Assembly: GCA_039619475.1 (NCBI GenBank)
Contig: CM077115.1
Span: forward strand, 490,751,352 to 490,815,351
Direction of reading: 5' to 3'
DNA: 64,000 bases
Source of the DNA: Icerya purchasi
Lineage: Eukaryota > Arthropoda > Insecta > Hemiptera > Monophlebidae
Position numbers and translations under genes: made by a program. Of the stretch, positions 26,955 to 41,900 are shown in pieces. The notes under the pieces are model-generated. The model did no database searches, had not been told where the DNA came from, and worked only from the letters and a program-made list of their open reading frames with translations. Position 1 is the first letter of the stretch; each line of letters opens with the position of its first letter.

Positions 26955-29900
26955 GGTCATCTTAGAAGTAAGTTTTCTTACGCTGCTATTTAAACAAAAA
27001 TAAAGATAACCTGTTGTCCGGAACCACCGTCCCTGAGACGTCAATTTTTTTTATATTTTAAACCACTTTTGCGTTGCGATTTTCAGGAAAGGTGGTAAAA
27101 AAGGCATTATTCAACAAAATCGTATTCATTTTAATAAAAAAAACATCAATATTTTAATATAAATTCAGGAAAACAACTTTTTCCATTTCAGTCTTTTCAT
27201 TTAGAATTTTCAGTCTTCAAAAACGTTGGTTGATGACATATTTTTTCTTGTATCTACCTATCCTTACAGGTTGTGGAAAACCTACTAAAATTTTACAAAA
27301 CCAAAAACACGAGAAATAACTAAATTTGTACTGAAAAAAAAAAATTACTAATAACTTCTTGGAGTAGGTACCTCTCACAGCAAAATTCTGTGAGTTGTAT
27401 TACGGAACGAAAAATTGAACATGGTAAACATTACTACTTTCAGTAGTATATAGTAGATCATTTTCTACTTTCAGCAGTAGAGAACTAGAGAATAGGAACC
27501 ATAAAAAAATAGTTGACTAACTTCATATATTACAAAGAAAAACAGTTGATTGCTTTCAAACATTTGGTACAAATCAAAAGGAATATAAGAGCAAGCAATC
27601 AATTGTCAATCACTTCAAGATTATCAATCATTCAGATTACCACTGAATCAGGTATCAGTCAAAAGCAAACAAGATTACTGTTCCATTTTTTCTCTGCAAA
27701 TTGCACATTGGAGGCATATAGAAATATGACACATCTTGCAGAAATAAGCAGTTCTTCTCTTCAATTTCAACAAGCATAACGTCCAACTAACCTTATGTTC
27801 TTCGCCGGAAGACGAGAAGGTACTGACGATCCCAGGCCGCCCGGTCTCTCAGGTGACCTCTGGAGGTTCGCCGCCCGTCCCTGGGACGAGGGTCCGAACA
27901 ACGGGATAACAAAATTAAAAATACTGTATTTTTCATTTTTTAACATATTCACCGCATAAATTTAAACATTTATTGGAACGCGAGACAATTTTACTTAAGC
28001 CGATATGATATATCTCTGAAGATGTGTCTCTGAAAAAAACGTCAAATGCTGTTTTAAATTGAAGTGATCAGCTTAATGTTTCTTTAATTTGGGAAAGAGG
28101 AAAAAGGTAACTTGGCGTAAGATCTGGCCTATACGGAGGTTGGTCTAAAACACAATTCACTGAAATATTGTGTATGAGAAGACCTTTTTTGCCTTTCGTG
28201 TCAGGTTTTCTTCAATGATACAGCACGTCTCTCAAATCCTTCGGAACCTTGCAATATGTTTTGGAGCTGATGGTTCACACAACTATTAAATATTTTCAGA
28301 CGTCGATGTGGCATCATTCGGCTGCCCGTTGCGTGACATACCATGCACATCTGTTCACTCTTCTTTAATAAAGGTTTTACACGCCGTCTTCTTACCACTT
28401 TTATCTAAATAACTCGTTCATCATGTACTTTGCGTAATTCCTCGTGAATATCTGTTGCATTCTTATTTAAAGCATACCGACACCGGATCACAACACGCAC
28501 TTCACAAACTATCACATAGCTCCTTGGGTAGTTCCATGTTTACTGACGTGTTATTTTCGTTCTCTTCACATAACCGGTTAGGCATTTTTACAGTGTGACC
28601 AAAAACTGAAATATTTAACTTCCCCTGCACATTTCGTTGTATTCCGTTTATTTTTGTTCAAATGACAGTGTAGGAAAATTTACTATTGAAATGTCGTGTA
28701 TAACGAGATTAATTAGAGCGAGTCGAGTTTGACAGTTTCGGCTTTATTTCGCTCGATCGTGAGCGAGAATTTTTTTTTTTTTTCATAGCAACAATTTTTT
28801 TAAACCGAGATGTATGCGACGACGATCATCCTCAAGTTGGGGAATTTGGCCACCTAGGATGTTTTTGGGTTCTTGGAAACATCTCTGTGCCGTATTGAGA
28901 GCGTGCAGCAGCTCTAACTCCGTTGTGTCGTAAGGGGTTGTTACAACAAGTGTTGACGCCCATGCGGAATTTTTTATTCTAACTTTTAGTTCGCCCGTTT
29001 CTAGTCGCTTACCAAGAGCGCCCTATATTATAATTGTTTACTGTCACAAAGGTGAATTTTCTAGTCGATTTGGTTATCATCCAGTTTTGTCTCGGTTAAA
29101 GTTTAAATATAAGCACTGAAGACAATCGACGTTTTACACGAAGAACACTGTGATTCGAACTGCGGTGAGTTGGTCATCGTTGTCAGTTTTTGTTGTTTTT
29201 TTTTTGTCCTCGCAATAAATGCATTTTTTTGTTCAGTAATAAGAGTCTAATGCTTGCTAGATAAAATCAGGAACTCTGTTAGGTCTAAATCAAATGGCGC
29301 CCGTAACTGAAGGACTTATCAAATTTGTTTTAGTGACTCCCAGAATAAGGACAACAGTTAACATTATCGGAATTAACCAATCTATTTCAATAGAGGGTGT
29401 GAATATTGATTATAATAATATTGTTATAGTAGCAAATCACTTATTTCTTCTAGGATTAAAATTTATTATAAATATTTTTTAAAAATTAATTCAACAAAAT
29501 ATTGTTCGTGTTTTTTAACAATATCAAAAATTTTACTCCGCATTCGGACTCAAATAGGCGAATCTAGTCTATATACTTAGTATAACTTGTCCATTGGTGT
29601 TTTATTTAAGAAAAATATGATTCACTTTTTTTTATTGCTTGCCGTTGTTTGGCTTATGTAGATTGGCCGGTTTGTATGTAAAATTCACGAAAACGCGTAC
29701 ATAACACGATGTATGAAAAGTCGATTTTATAGGTGGCGATAATGCCGCGTATATTTTGAAAAATAACTGTAACAACATAATTTGATTTTTATTTGTAAAT
29801 GATAATTCGAAAAATGTTTATTATATCCGATTCTTACACATTTAGGAAATTGAAGATTTCATGCGTAATGATAGCAATAATAATGTCTACCGAAGGTGGA

Positions 29901-32900
29901 AGGAATACGACGATATTAATTCTTCGTTAAATTTCGAATATTTGGAACCGATTTACAGTCAACGAATTAACTTATTAAATCATGGACCAGTTGCTTATAC
30001 TTCACGTTTAGATATAGCTAATATAGCTGGAAATGACCAAAATTATAATTTTGCCGAATTATGTTTAACTCATTTAAGAAATATGCCGAATATATCGGAG
30101 ATAGTAGATTTGAAAATGAAATTAGAAGAAGCGAAATTATTATGGAAACGAAAAGACACATTTTCCGCTAGGTAAATTTATATTCGTGAATATACGTTTA
30201 TTTTATTTTCTCTAAAAATTCATTATGGCGCTTCATTAGCTTTGATGCGATTATAAACTATAATTGTTATTTAAATAATATATGATAAGTGAATTTCCAA
30301 TATGGTTACATCACTGATTGAAATAATAGTGACATTCTAATTTTGATATTTTCAATATTAACACTGTGCACATAAAATATACATAAAGTGTTTATTAAAT
30401 TATATTTAAAGCGCGAAAAATGTAAAAAAAGAAAAGGAAAGCCGTATAAATTTTGATTAGAAAGTATTTATTGTTGTTATACAGGTTATTGCGCATAATT
30501 TGTTTATTATCCGTGACACAATTCAGTTAATGGCAAGCTTGCTCTGCTTTTGCGTGAACTGAAATTTTTTGCACTGCCTGTTTTGTCTCAAATTTCCATT
30601 GATAATTTCGTTATTACAGTTTCATTATTTACTTTTTGGTTTGCATATCTATGGGATAAATGTAGTACATTTTATTTTAGTTCCTGCTTTTATTGGCGTA
30701 TGTAAATTTGGCTCATTTATGCTGCAGGGCTTTATATATTAAAGATAACTTTTAGTGATATCCTTTTATTTTCTTACTCCTAAAATTACTACCAACATTT
30801 TTTCGAATGAATTGATGGAAATTGTGAAAGATAGTAGTGGTGTAAGTTGCTCTCTCGTACTCTCTTCCTCACTGAATTGATTTTTATTTTGCCGTTAATT
30901 GAACGTGAACGACTTCTTCTGCGATTTTTTATTGCAATGGTTTTAAAATACTGAATCAAAATTTTATGGATTTCATTATGTTTACCGCTATTTTTGGTTA
31001 TTTTTTTTTGACAGCAGCCTATTTTTGTTTTTCAATTCCCTGAAATTAGCGTAGAGCATATTATTTGTTACCAAATAGTGCGTAGTACGTTCGGTATATA
31101 GTCATAGATATTAATGCTATTGGTTTAGAATTTTCGCATAGGTTACAATTTCTGTTTTTACCTATTTACCCGATTAATTTCGAAATCTCGAATTTTAAAA
31201 GGAGCTTCAGACTGAATTGTTAACCATTTTTTTATATTCAGAAGTTAGGCGTTCTATCGTTGCTGAATATTATTTGCAAATGCTTACTAAATTTTTCACT
31301 CATTTCGAAAGGGAAAATCCGTAGGATCTATTAGTATGTATCTTCGTTGACTATTAATCACGTTTTAATTTTCTAGTTGTATTCTTTGTATTCTGTAAAA
31401 TTTTTAATCTTTATATCTGTTATTAGAGTTGTTTTATTCAAAATAGCACCTTTTATGTAAATTAGAGTAGAAGACGATTATTTAGTTTGACTTTGATTAA
31501 ACTCGATCGATGTCCTATTAAGAAGGATTAAAATGAAGACAATTTCGTAATACTATTGGCTGTGATATAAGCGTTTGTTCTACAAAAAACGATCGGATAA
31601 CAGACGATTGATTTTTACAGGATGCAATTGTTAAAAATTAAAATATCGCAATAGCTACTTCATGTAAAAAGTAAAGTAAGTCCCATACCCTTGATAGGGC
31701 GTCGGGATTGTGAAAGAAGAACTAAAAGCAGCGTCACAATGTGCTGTTGTATTTATTTTTCTAGAAAGGTAAAACTCGATAATTGTTTTATTATTTATGT
31801 TACAGATGTTTATTAGAAAGTATATTGAAATCTACTTCCGAACATGTGGCAGATTTGTCCTCCCTTCGTCTTAACACGCTAAGATTATACGGTTGTTTGT
31901 TATTAGAGACAAATTTAGAAAGTTTTGACTCGGTTTACGATAAATACTTTACTGTGGTAAGCTGTGGTCAATTATACACTGCTTCGGAATTTTTATGTGA
32001 AATACATTCAGTTTAAATTGTCGATTATTATTTTGCACTTTAGTCTCTAGATATGATTGAATCTAATTCAAACATCGATCAAGATAATAGAATAGCGATG
32101 TACAAATGTATCAGCGAATTCGCCGACAATCAATATCAGTGCATTACTCAGTACATTAAATCGAATGAATTTGCCGAAATTGTGAAAAACGTTAATACGA
32201 GTAGCAAGCAGAAGACTAGTAATCGTGATAGAATGGCCGTCATTTATGAAAAAAATCAAAAAATTCTCGATGATAACGAAGTGCTCGAAACCAAGACTAG
32301 ACGTATAAAATATTTAATTCTCGCAGTAAAGTAAGTGTTTGCGTGTGTTGTTTTTGATGTTTTAAATATGTTTAAGTAATTGTTTTTTATTCTATTTCTG
32401 GCGTAGGTATGTGTTTTTTCAAAAGTATTTACAGATTGAAAGTTTTATTGTTTTATTTTCCACCTAGTAATAATAATCAGATTAAGGTATTCGTACTCGA
32501 CTAGAGCACATCACGAGAGTTGCTGGAATCAGTAGTACTGAGTTTGAGATTTGGCGAACGAGTAAAAATTAAAGTAATATAATTGCGTGCAGACTAATGT
32601 TAAACTATTATACATATCATCATTTGAGAAATACCTGTACAGAGGGAGTTACACTATCGTTTGGACTTGATCGACTGGCCGCGGTTAACTAGCAGTAGAA
32701 TGATCTGGGCGTAAAGTGAACTGGCCGGACAATCGAGTGGAGATGTCCACCGAAAACAAACATGCTGAAAACCGTTTTAAACTACCTGCTGTTTTATTCT
32801 ATTTCCGTCGTGCAAACGTGATTCTCGTGTATTAGCGAGATACACTGATTCACAAATTTACTTTTATATCGATTTACATTCGATTAGTTTCGCATTAAAT

Positions 32901-35900
32901 AATAATAATAAAAAAAAAAAAAGAATCAAAAAAGAAAATTACATGTTTTGGCCACATAATCCGTAGAGAAGAATACCGCATTTTACAAACCATACTACCG
33001 GGTAGAATAGAGGGCAAACGGTCAAGAAACAGGAAGAAGTTTGGATGGATAATGAATATAAAAGACTGGACAGGATTAAAGAAATTTGAAGATTTGGTAA
33101 AAGCGACAAGAAACAGAACATTAAACATAGCCGACGCATCAATGACGTAGGGCATCAGAAGAAGAACGAAATTTTGTTCGTGCTTTTATATTTTTCAGTT
33201 TTTATTAAAACTTACGCCTAGATAGTTTTACCAAAATGTATAACTGTAGTTTCGCTAATATTCTGTTACGCTTTGACGAAAGCAGTTGCAGTCCATTAAT
33301 TTTGTTATTAGAGTACTATATCAGACGTATTATGTTCGATTTCGAGTGTCACAATAATTATTGTACATGTCTGTTATACGGAGTTCACATGCGGCACGGC
33401 TGTATGCAAGACTCCATTTGAAACTGATTGCAGTGACGTAGTCATGAGAGGGTAAGGGGGCCATTTGCGCTCGAGTGCAGTATCCAGGAAAGTGCCAAAA
33501 TGCTTTGGAATAATTTAAATTTCAGACTACTATTGTTGTCTTAATTATTTTACTTCGTCCTAATTTTTAAAATTTAGCGAAAGCTTGAAAATATATGTAT
33601 AATTTAAGCATTAAAATTTTTTAAAATAAAAAATATAAATTTTCCTCTTAAAATACTATTCTTTTTAGTACAGAGTTTTTAAAATTTTCTTTCCTTTCCC
33701 TATTGCACTTGTCAAACAGGAGAAGGCGTAAAGTCTTCCTTTGTTCCCCAGGCGTTGAGATTATGACTATATCTTTGACTGGATAACGCGGTACAAGTGT
33801 GGTCGAGTATGCATGTTCGTTATTCCTCTGAATTTTTTTTTCAATTTTAATTTTTCAGCGCCTTAATTTTGCGTTTTTTTTTTTAAAGTATACAATGTTC
33901 TGTATAATATTCTGTCTATGAACATCAGTTTACTTTGGTAAAGAATGGGAAATTATTTTTACAGGTATTATTTAAAAATTTTAAGCGAAAGTGATAACGA
34001 AGATATGAGTATATTTCGAATAGTTTCGTTGTGGTTGGATAATAAACAATCGTTACGGCTACATGAAGAGATGATTAACTTATCAAGTATGCCGACATAC
34101 AAATTTGTACCGGTACTAACGCAATTAATTCCACATATTAAAAATTCGAAGGACGACAATGTAGCGTCGGTTTTAAATCCCCTAATAGGTAATGGCATTT
34201 ATAAAATTTTGACACAGTATGAGAATGGTAAATTTTAAATATATTTTGTGCACTATTATGATGAATTATTTGGTTTTTATTTTAGAAAAATGCGCTTTGG
34301 AACATCCCCATCATACATTGCGATTATTGCTGACGTTAGCAAATTTCTACAAGGATAAAGAATATTGTTCATCCACTGTTCAAAATGAAAATAGTTCCGA
34401 AGTAATGCATCTGAATAAGATTTTTAGTGAAGTTTTAAGTTAATAATTTTCGTAAATATAGGTTTACATGAAATTTTGAATACGATCTATATCCTTAATT
34501 TTTGTTTGAAATTTTCTCCGATTTCATTTATTTATTTACTTATATTTTGTACCGGCATTTTTTAGTTTATCATCCAAGTATTTGCTCCTCCACGTTTCTT
34601 GTAGGATTATTTTTTTTCTTTTTTTTATAGCAGTAATGTAGTAAACCATTCCTAAAGCTGTACTTTAATATTACATTATCAGATTATTAACGAAGTAACA
34701 ATATCGCTTGCTATTAACGCCTTCTTTTTTTCTTTTTTTTTTTTTTTGAAAAATTAGCGTATTTAATTTTTTTTTATGATCAATTTAGACTCGATATGTG
34801 GCTGCGAAAAACATGATCACCAAATTTCGTTCTAGTGCAGAAATTGGTCATATAGTAAAAGAAATGGAACTTATTACAGACGCATATATAAGCTTTGCTT
34901 ATTACAGTGGAGGCGGTTATGGAAAAAAAGGTTTTATTATTATTACTAGAACTACTTCTATTATTGTTTTATTCTATATTTAATTGTTCTTTTTCATTGC
35001 TCTGAAAAAAAATTCTCACAGCTGGCTGAAAGCATAGAAAAACTAAAATAGTTGGGAGAAAGTCTTTAATATTTGTAATGCAGTAGAGTCTCGCTAATCC
35101 GGGCTTGTCCGGGACCCGAACCTGCCCGGATCACCGTGAATCCAGATTAAACGGAATCAACTTTAAAATGTGTTAGAAACAAGTTTTATAGGTAAAAGAA
35201 AAAATCTTAATGATTAAAAATCAACGTTTTTCATTTTAAAGTATGTATATACTTAATTAAGTTATTTACATACAAAACAATATGTATGCACTACATACTG
35301 TACATATGTATGTAATTTACATCTGCCATTCGTCCCGAACGCCTGAAATTTTTTTTTAATTTTTTATTTTTTTCGATTCGTCCGGATTAACCGGATGTCC
35401 GGACTAGCGAGACTCTACTGTATAATAAATATTATGATGATTACGCGTCTCAGTTATATACCGTTATATGTAGAGGAGGCTTTTACCAGATACTAAATTT
35501 AAGAAAAATTCTCCAAAATTCTGTTAAAAAATTTTTGAATAAAATTTATGCAGCAGTAATAACATAACTGCAAATAAAATAGACAATTGAGAAGAGAATA
35601 GAAGTTGGGAAAGGAGGGGAGGTAAAATGTGTTCTATTTCTTACACTGTCTAAAGTAACAGTTAACAAGAAACCAAATTATACATATTACATCTATCCTC
35701 GAGGCGTAAATCTACGAATTGATAATATTGACGATTCCGTTTTAATTAAACTAATTAGTAAAATCCCCCGTCATATATTAAACGACAAAAAAATTGGTGC
35801 GCGGAAAAAGGAAGTAAGGAAATGGCCGAAAGAAAAGTGTAATGAGTAAAATCCAAGTTACATCCCGAATTTTTCTATTTTGTAATTTTCTTTTATTGTG

Positions 35901-38900
35901 TTCTCTTTCCGTTTATTTATTCTTGTCCTTTCGTGTTTTCTTCCTCTGTCATTTCTCTTTAAAAGAAGATCAGGTTATTTGATTTGAAGATATTTAGCCG
36001 CCCTCATGTATCGGTATGCAGATGAATATTTACGGTGTGTGTATATATTTGCATGTGTGTACTATGTTATTATTAAGTTGACTAATATTATGATATATAG
36101 AATAAGCAAGAAAATAGTTGTAATTTTGTATTTTAAGTGAGACCCACAACTTATTTAATAAATAATAGTAAAAAAAAAAAGGAAAGAAAAAATGTAAAAT
36201 GATTAATTTTGTACCAATAATTGAGTGTAAAAAGTATTAGAATTTTTGTTTCATCATTAATTTTATAGGAAATTAAATATTTAATCGAGAGTCTAGAAGC
36301 TAGAGTTGAGTTCAACAATGAACTATTTAAAGTAATCATCATTTTGGCAAGAAAATATATAAGTAGGATTAATCTGGTAGAACTAATTCACAATAATTGA
36401 GAATTGAAAATAAAGTGAGAACACGCGCATCGTGTGGTTGGCCTGTGTTAAGACAAACATTAACTAAACGTGATTTTAATGTTCGGAAGTGCATCAACGA
36501 TTTGGGTAATCGGAAAAATGTATTATAAACGTAATGGTGCGTTTAAAATGTAGTATTAGCTCTGAATGTTGGCATAAAGTAATAAGAAAATCAAAAGTGT
36601 CGAAGAACCTCTTATCAGTGAAAATTTAGTTTCACATATTTCATAGCGCTTTCATATTATCATTAATATGATTATGCAATGTTTTATTTTATATCAATTT
36701 TGGACTGCTTTAAGCTCGAGTATTTTACTTTCTCTCAAAATAACGGTTTACGTTTGTACCCACTGGATTAACATCGACGCTTCACGTGTGTTATTTACCG
36801 ACGCGTGATTATTTTTAAGTAATCAGATTACATTTAATATACCTGATTAATTGGGAAGAAACATTTACATTGTTTATTTACTTGATTGTAATATTATTAT
36901 TTGAATTTTATATTTAATTTAGTAGAATCTGTTATTCCTAATTCTCAAAAAATAATGTCAGTTCGTGATTTTGCTGCAATGCAGTGCCCAACGGTCGAAT
37001 TAGAAATTAGTAAAACAGCGGATTATTCCAAGGTTTTAGGTACGTATAATATTGAATGTTTAGTTCAAAAAATTATAATACATTATTAAATATGCAATGG
37101 TAGATTTGTTATTGAATAGAGTTCAGCGGTCCCCATTTTTATGATCGCGGAACTCTTATAAAATCAATTTTATTTTATGGAACCCTTAATGCCAAATGAA
37201 AACTTAACAAGTAATTGTTGATCCTCCTTCATTTCGTTATCCGAGTCGGATGTCGTGACCTTATTTGACGCAAGATACAACACGTCGCCATTTATACCGA
37301 TCGTGTGCTAAATCTATAATATGTTGCAAATATGATCTGCATATTTTCTCGATCTGGTCGATGTAACGGTTCTTTGATCTACCTTTCTTCCTTTTCCCCT
37401 CGACCTTTCCCATCAAAATCGTTTTCTCCAGTCTATTTGCTCTTACTATATGACCGAAAAAGCCTAGCATGCGTTTCCTGATGAATGTTAATAGCCATTG
37501 GTTGGTTTCGATCTCGAGCTCTTTTAACACGTATTCGTTTGTCCTATGGGCCGTCCATGGGATTCTTAAGATTTTTCGATACTCTTTCATTTCGAAAGCC
37601 GCGATCTTCCGTCCCGTGGTTTTATTGATCGTCCATGTTTCTGATCCGTAAGTCGCTAAACAGAATACCTAAGTTTGCAGGAGCCGTAGTTTTGTTAGTT
37701 TAGAGATCTTATGATCTTTTCATATACGGTAAAGTTTTCCCATCGCAGTGTTCACCAGTGCTATCCGTCTATTTATTTCTTCGTCCGATCCTCCAGTTCT
37801 TGAAATGCATGCACTCAAATAGATTAATTTATCTTGGATTTGTATATCTTGTAGCATTTTTAACGGTTGTTGGATTCTGTTATCCTTATCAATAATTAAC
37901 ATCGAACACTTTTGTTTGTTGAATACTAAGCTGGTCTCTTTTCTAACCGTTTCTATTCTTAATAGCAATTCATATATTTCTCTTTCTGTACCTACTCCTT
38001 TTGTTTGCTGCAAACTCACTTGATTTATCGGTCTCCAGTTCTATATGCCCTTTGTTATTTACGTACAGTTGTTGTATGAGGTAAGTTAGATGTTTTGGCG
38101 TACCCAGTTCGAATAAAATTTGCCACAGTTTTGGCCATTTAATGTTATCAAAAGCTTTATTATAGTCCAGAAAACAAAATAGCCCCGGAATGTTATATTC
38201 GTTAAGTTTCTTTATTATTTGCCTTACGTTTAATATCTGTTCTCGGATGTCTTTACCCGGCATAAAACCGACTTGTTCTTTAGAAATTTGCGACAAGAGA
38301 TAATAATTGAGGCGGCCTTGTATTATATGTAATAATATTTTGCTAGCATGGTTAATCAGAGCAATTGTTCGATAATTTCCGCATTCTTCTCTCGAGCCCT
38401 TTTTATGTAACCGCACATGTACTAATTTTGTCCACTTTTTGGGCCAGTTACCTGTTTCCCATATTTTTTGACAGATCGTATGTAGTAGATTTATTCCCGG
38501 CTCGCCCGTTTCTTTCAGCGTTTCCGCAACTATACCGTCTACGCCTGCAGACTTACGATTTTTAAGTTTCTTCATGGCCTTAATTATTTCCTTTTTTACA
38601 ATTGGCGGTTCAGGCTCATAGTTTTGTATTAGTACTGTTGTCTCATCGTCGTGCATAAGGTTCTGACAGTACTGGTGCCATTTTTCTACTACTTCTAACT
38701 TAACCGTTAATTTTGTCCCATATTGATCCTTTATTGGCAATTGTTGATATGTAAACAAAATTTGATTGTTTTCTTGTTACTTACTTACTACGATTCTACA
38801 TTCTATTAACGTATAATAAAAGGTATCGCAATTTCAAATATTTAAATAAAAGTTATTTAATAAAAATTTTTAAATTAATGTGAAGAATGAAACTGTTTCA

Positions 38901-41900
38901 CTGTTTTATTAATAAAGGTTTTTTAAACTTAGTTTAATATCCAACAGTTATACGATGCGTACATCCGGAATAACATGTGCAACAAATACAACTTTTAACT
39001 CAACTTAAAATTTATATTTTAGTAGCTAGAAGTTATTTAACATATTAACTTCGAAATAATGATAAATTTAATTATTTGTAACAGTTTAATTATTCTTTGA
39101 TTAAAGGAATTCATAAATTTGAAAATAAGTTTTTCACTGCTTGCGGCTTGAGTGCTCCGAAACGAGTGGTCTGCGTTTGCACTGACGGTAAAAGTAGATA
39201 TCAGCTAATAAAGGTATATAAGTTTTAATATTTTTATAAATTTTTGTTTATTGCGTTGCCCTTAAATCTAAAGAACCAGTTTTTTTTTTTTTCATTCTTT
39301 TAAAGTTAACACGTTTCACGTATTTTTAAATTTTTTACATCTCCGTAATGTTTTATGTTCGATTACTGTTGCTTATTAAAAACACGCTGCTATTGTAACA
39401 ATTAAAGATTACTGGAAGCAATATAGCGTAATATATGGAAAACATAACAAAAAAAGATATGAAACTAAAAGTATTTTTAGTTGTATGAAAAAATAAATAC
39501 AGAGTATATTAAGTGAAAAATTGTTAAATAAAAATTGAAAAAAACATAGAAGACTTACAGAGGAGCAAAAGTACGAAGTTAAGAATAATTGAAGAAAGAA
39601 AGGTTAAAAGAGAATAATAATCTCTAAATTTATGTATTGAAATAAAATGAATGATGTGAAATTAAAATGAGAATATTTAAAAAATTAAAACAGGTTAATA
39701 AACTATAGAGAAAACGGTCAGTCGCAGTTTAACTAGAAAATATACGGGTAAAGTAGACTGAGGTAAGATAGTATGTGGGGTAAGGTTGTTGTTTGTCACT
39801 TTTACTCTTCACGAGGAAAAGATAATGAATTGGTTTATGACAATCGTAAAATGTAGAATAGACGAGTGAAAGATTAGATGTATGACACTAGTGCACATCA
39901 GATGGGGTTTTAATGAAATGAATTATAGATAATACACAAAAAATGTTAAATAAATGTGAAATTAGAAAATGAAAATATGCGGAAGCGAATAGAAAGATTA
40001 AAGTTTGAAGCAGTGGAAGAACTATTGGAAAACTGAAAGAATTTATATTTCTACGGGCGAGATTAATAAGAAAATAACATAGGATGGGAACGTGATCAGG
40101 CGATAATTACAACCATAAAAGAGATAATTATTAGGAAGTAAAAGAATTACGGATTTAATTTTGAAAGAAGTCTTGTAAAAATGTACTATAAGATTCAGGA
40201 TAAGATTGAGTAGGTTTTATTATTTTTAACACACTTTATTAATAAAAAGTCGAATTTTTTAATTATTTTTCCGTTACGTAATTTTAATATATCTTTTTTT
40301 TCTTTTCTGCTCCTTTGTAAGTGACAAATACTGCCTAAATTAGTGGATAATGAAACATTAATATATACAATAAGAACAGCGATTTACAATTGATCGAATC
40401 TTGCAGATGGAGACCGCTTGATTTAAGGTTTTCCCGTATATCCTCTATATTGCAAATTATACGAAAGAGATAAGACAAGAAAAATTTTAATGTATTTAAG
40501 TGAAATTTCTTTGCTTTAGTTTAAATTCTTTGTTTGCGTAACATTTGATATTTACATTTTTTTTTTTTTTTTTTTAATTTTTCTTTAGGGTAGAGATGAT
40601 CTAAGACAAGATGCCGTGATGCAGCAAGTATTTACGAATTTAAATAAATTACTGATGGAAAATAAGCTTACTAGTAAACGTAATCTTCTCATACGCACCT
40701 ATAAGGTAAACATTTCGTTTCTATTTAATTATTCAATTAGACATGTTTCATATGGTGAAACTTTATAGTTAAAAGCCAAAGTAAATCTGCTGGATACTGT
40801 GTGTTTATTATATTGGAAGTATTTGTTTTTTGGTCATCGTATGCGAAAGTAATTTTGATTTTGCTGTAATTAGTTAAAATTATTTTCTGTTTAAGATGAT
40901 TTTATTTTCTGGAAATTACGAAAATATACTCTACTTTTAATGAACGATGTTAAAGATTGAAATTTTTTTAAAACGTATATGAAGAAAAGGATATATTCTC
41001 GATTTACTTTAAAATGACTAGAATTTTTAAAGGGTGCAGTACGTTATCTGAGCGAAGGTATATATATTTCGTAAAGAGCGTACATTGAGTACCTGAAAAT
41101 TATTAGAGTACGATAAAAAGTAAAAATAAATTAGTAAATTATCGAAATTCGAAGCTGTGTTCTTAACTTTAAAAGAATACTGTAGTGCTCTTAAGTCATA
41201 ATTTACGATAATAAATAGAGATTAGGAATAACCGAGAGAACTTTGGCGAAAGTATCTCTAGCTCAGTTTTTGTTTATCATTACTACAAGTCGTATTAAGG
41301 AAAAATTGTAAGTTCCGTAAAGAGTAGAAAGTGACTCGATGTGTCGAAATCATGATATGAAGTATGAGGGACGACTACCTTGTACGTTCCATTTTTTTCA
41401 AAAAAAGATTTACGACGGGAGTGAAGACGCGATTTTAGCTGCTGGTAAAGAATTTTCGGTGAACGTCGATAAATACCGTAAAACGTTGTCTGCCGAAGCT
41501 GATGGAAATAAATAAATCTAGCAAAAAATTAATAATTTCGTTAAAAACGAGACAGTAGATGTTAATCGCGGTAATAATAATGATGACATCGAGATTGGTT
41601 TCATTGCAAAGACGTTGCTACTCTGGTCGTACGGAAACAAAAAAAAAAAAAGCCATAGCCGCTAATGAGTATTGTTGCGCAATGAGAAGAACAATAAAAG
41701 AAAAATAAGAATTAGTACTAGAAGAAATTGATTACATTTTTATTAATTGTTTCTTCACGGGTCAGCTCTGGTTGCATAAAACCTTTTAATTTAGAAAAAA
41801 ATTTTAATTACTGCTTAGCTTTACATTTTGTTTTTACTTTATATTCGAATAATTTGTAAAAAAGAGACTCAAAAACGTATATCGCAATCGCACATTAGTT

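Noticed and set aside
36151..36342. 63-codon minus-strand frame
   Set aside because: Chance frame in AT-rich intron.
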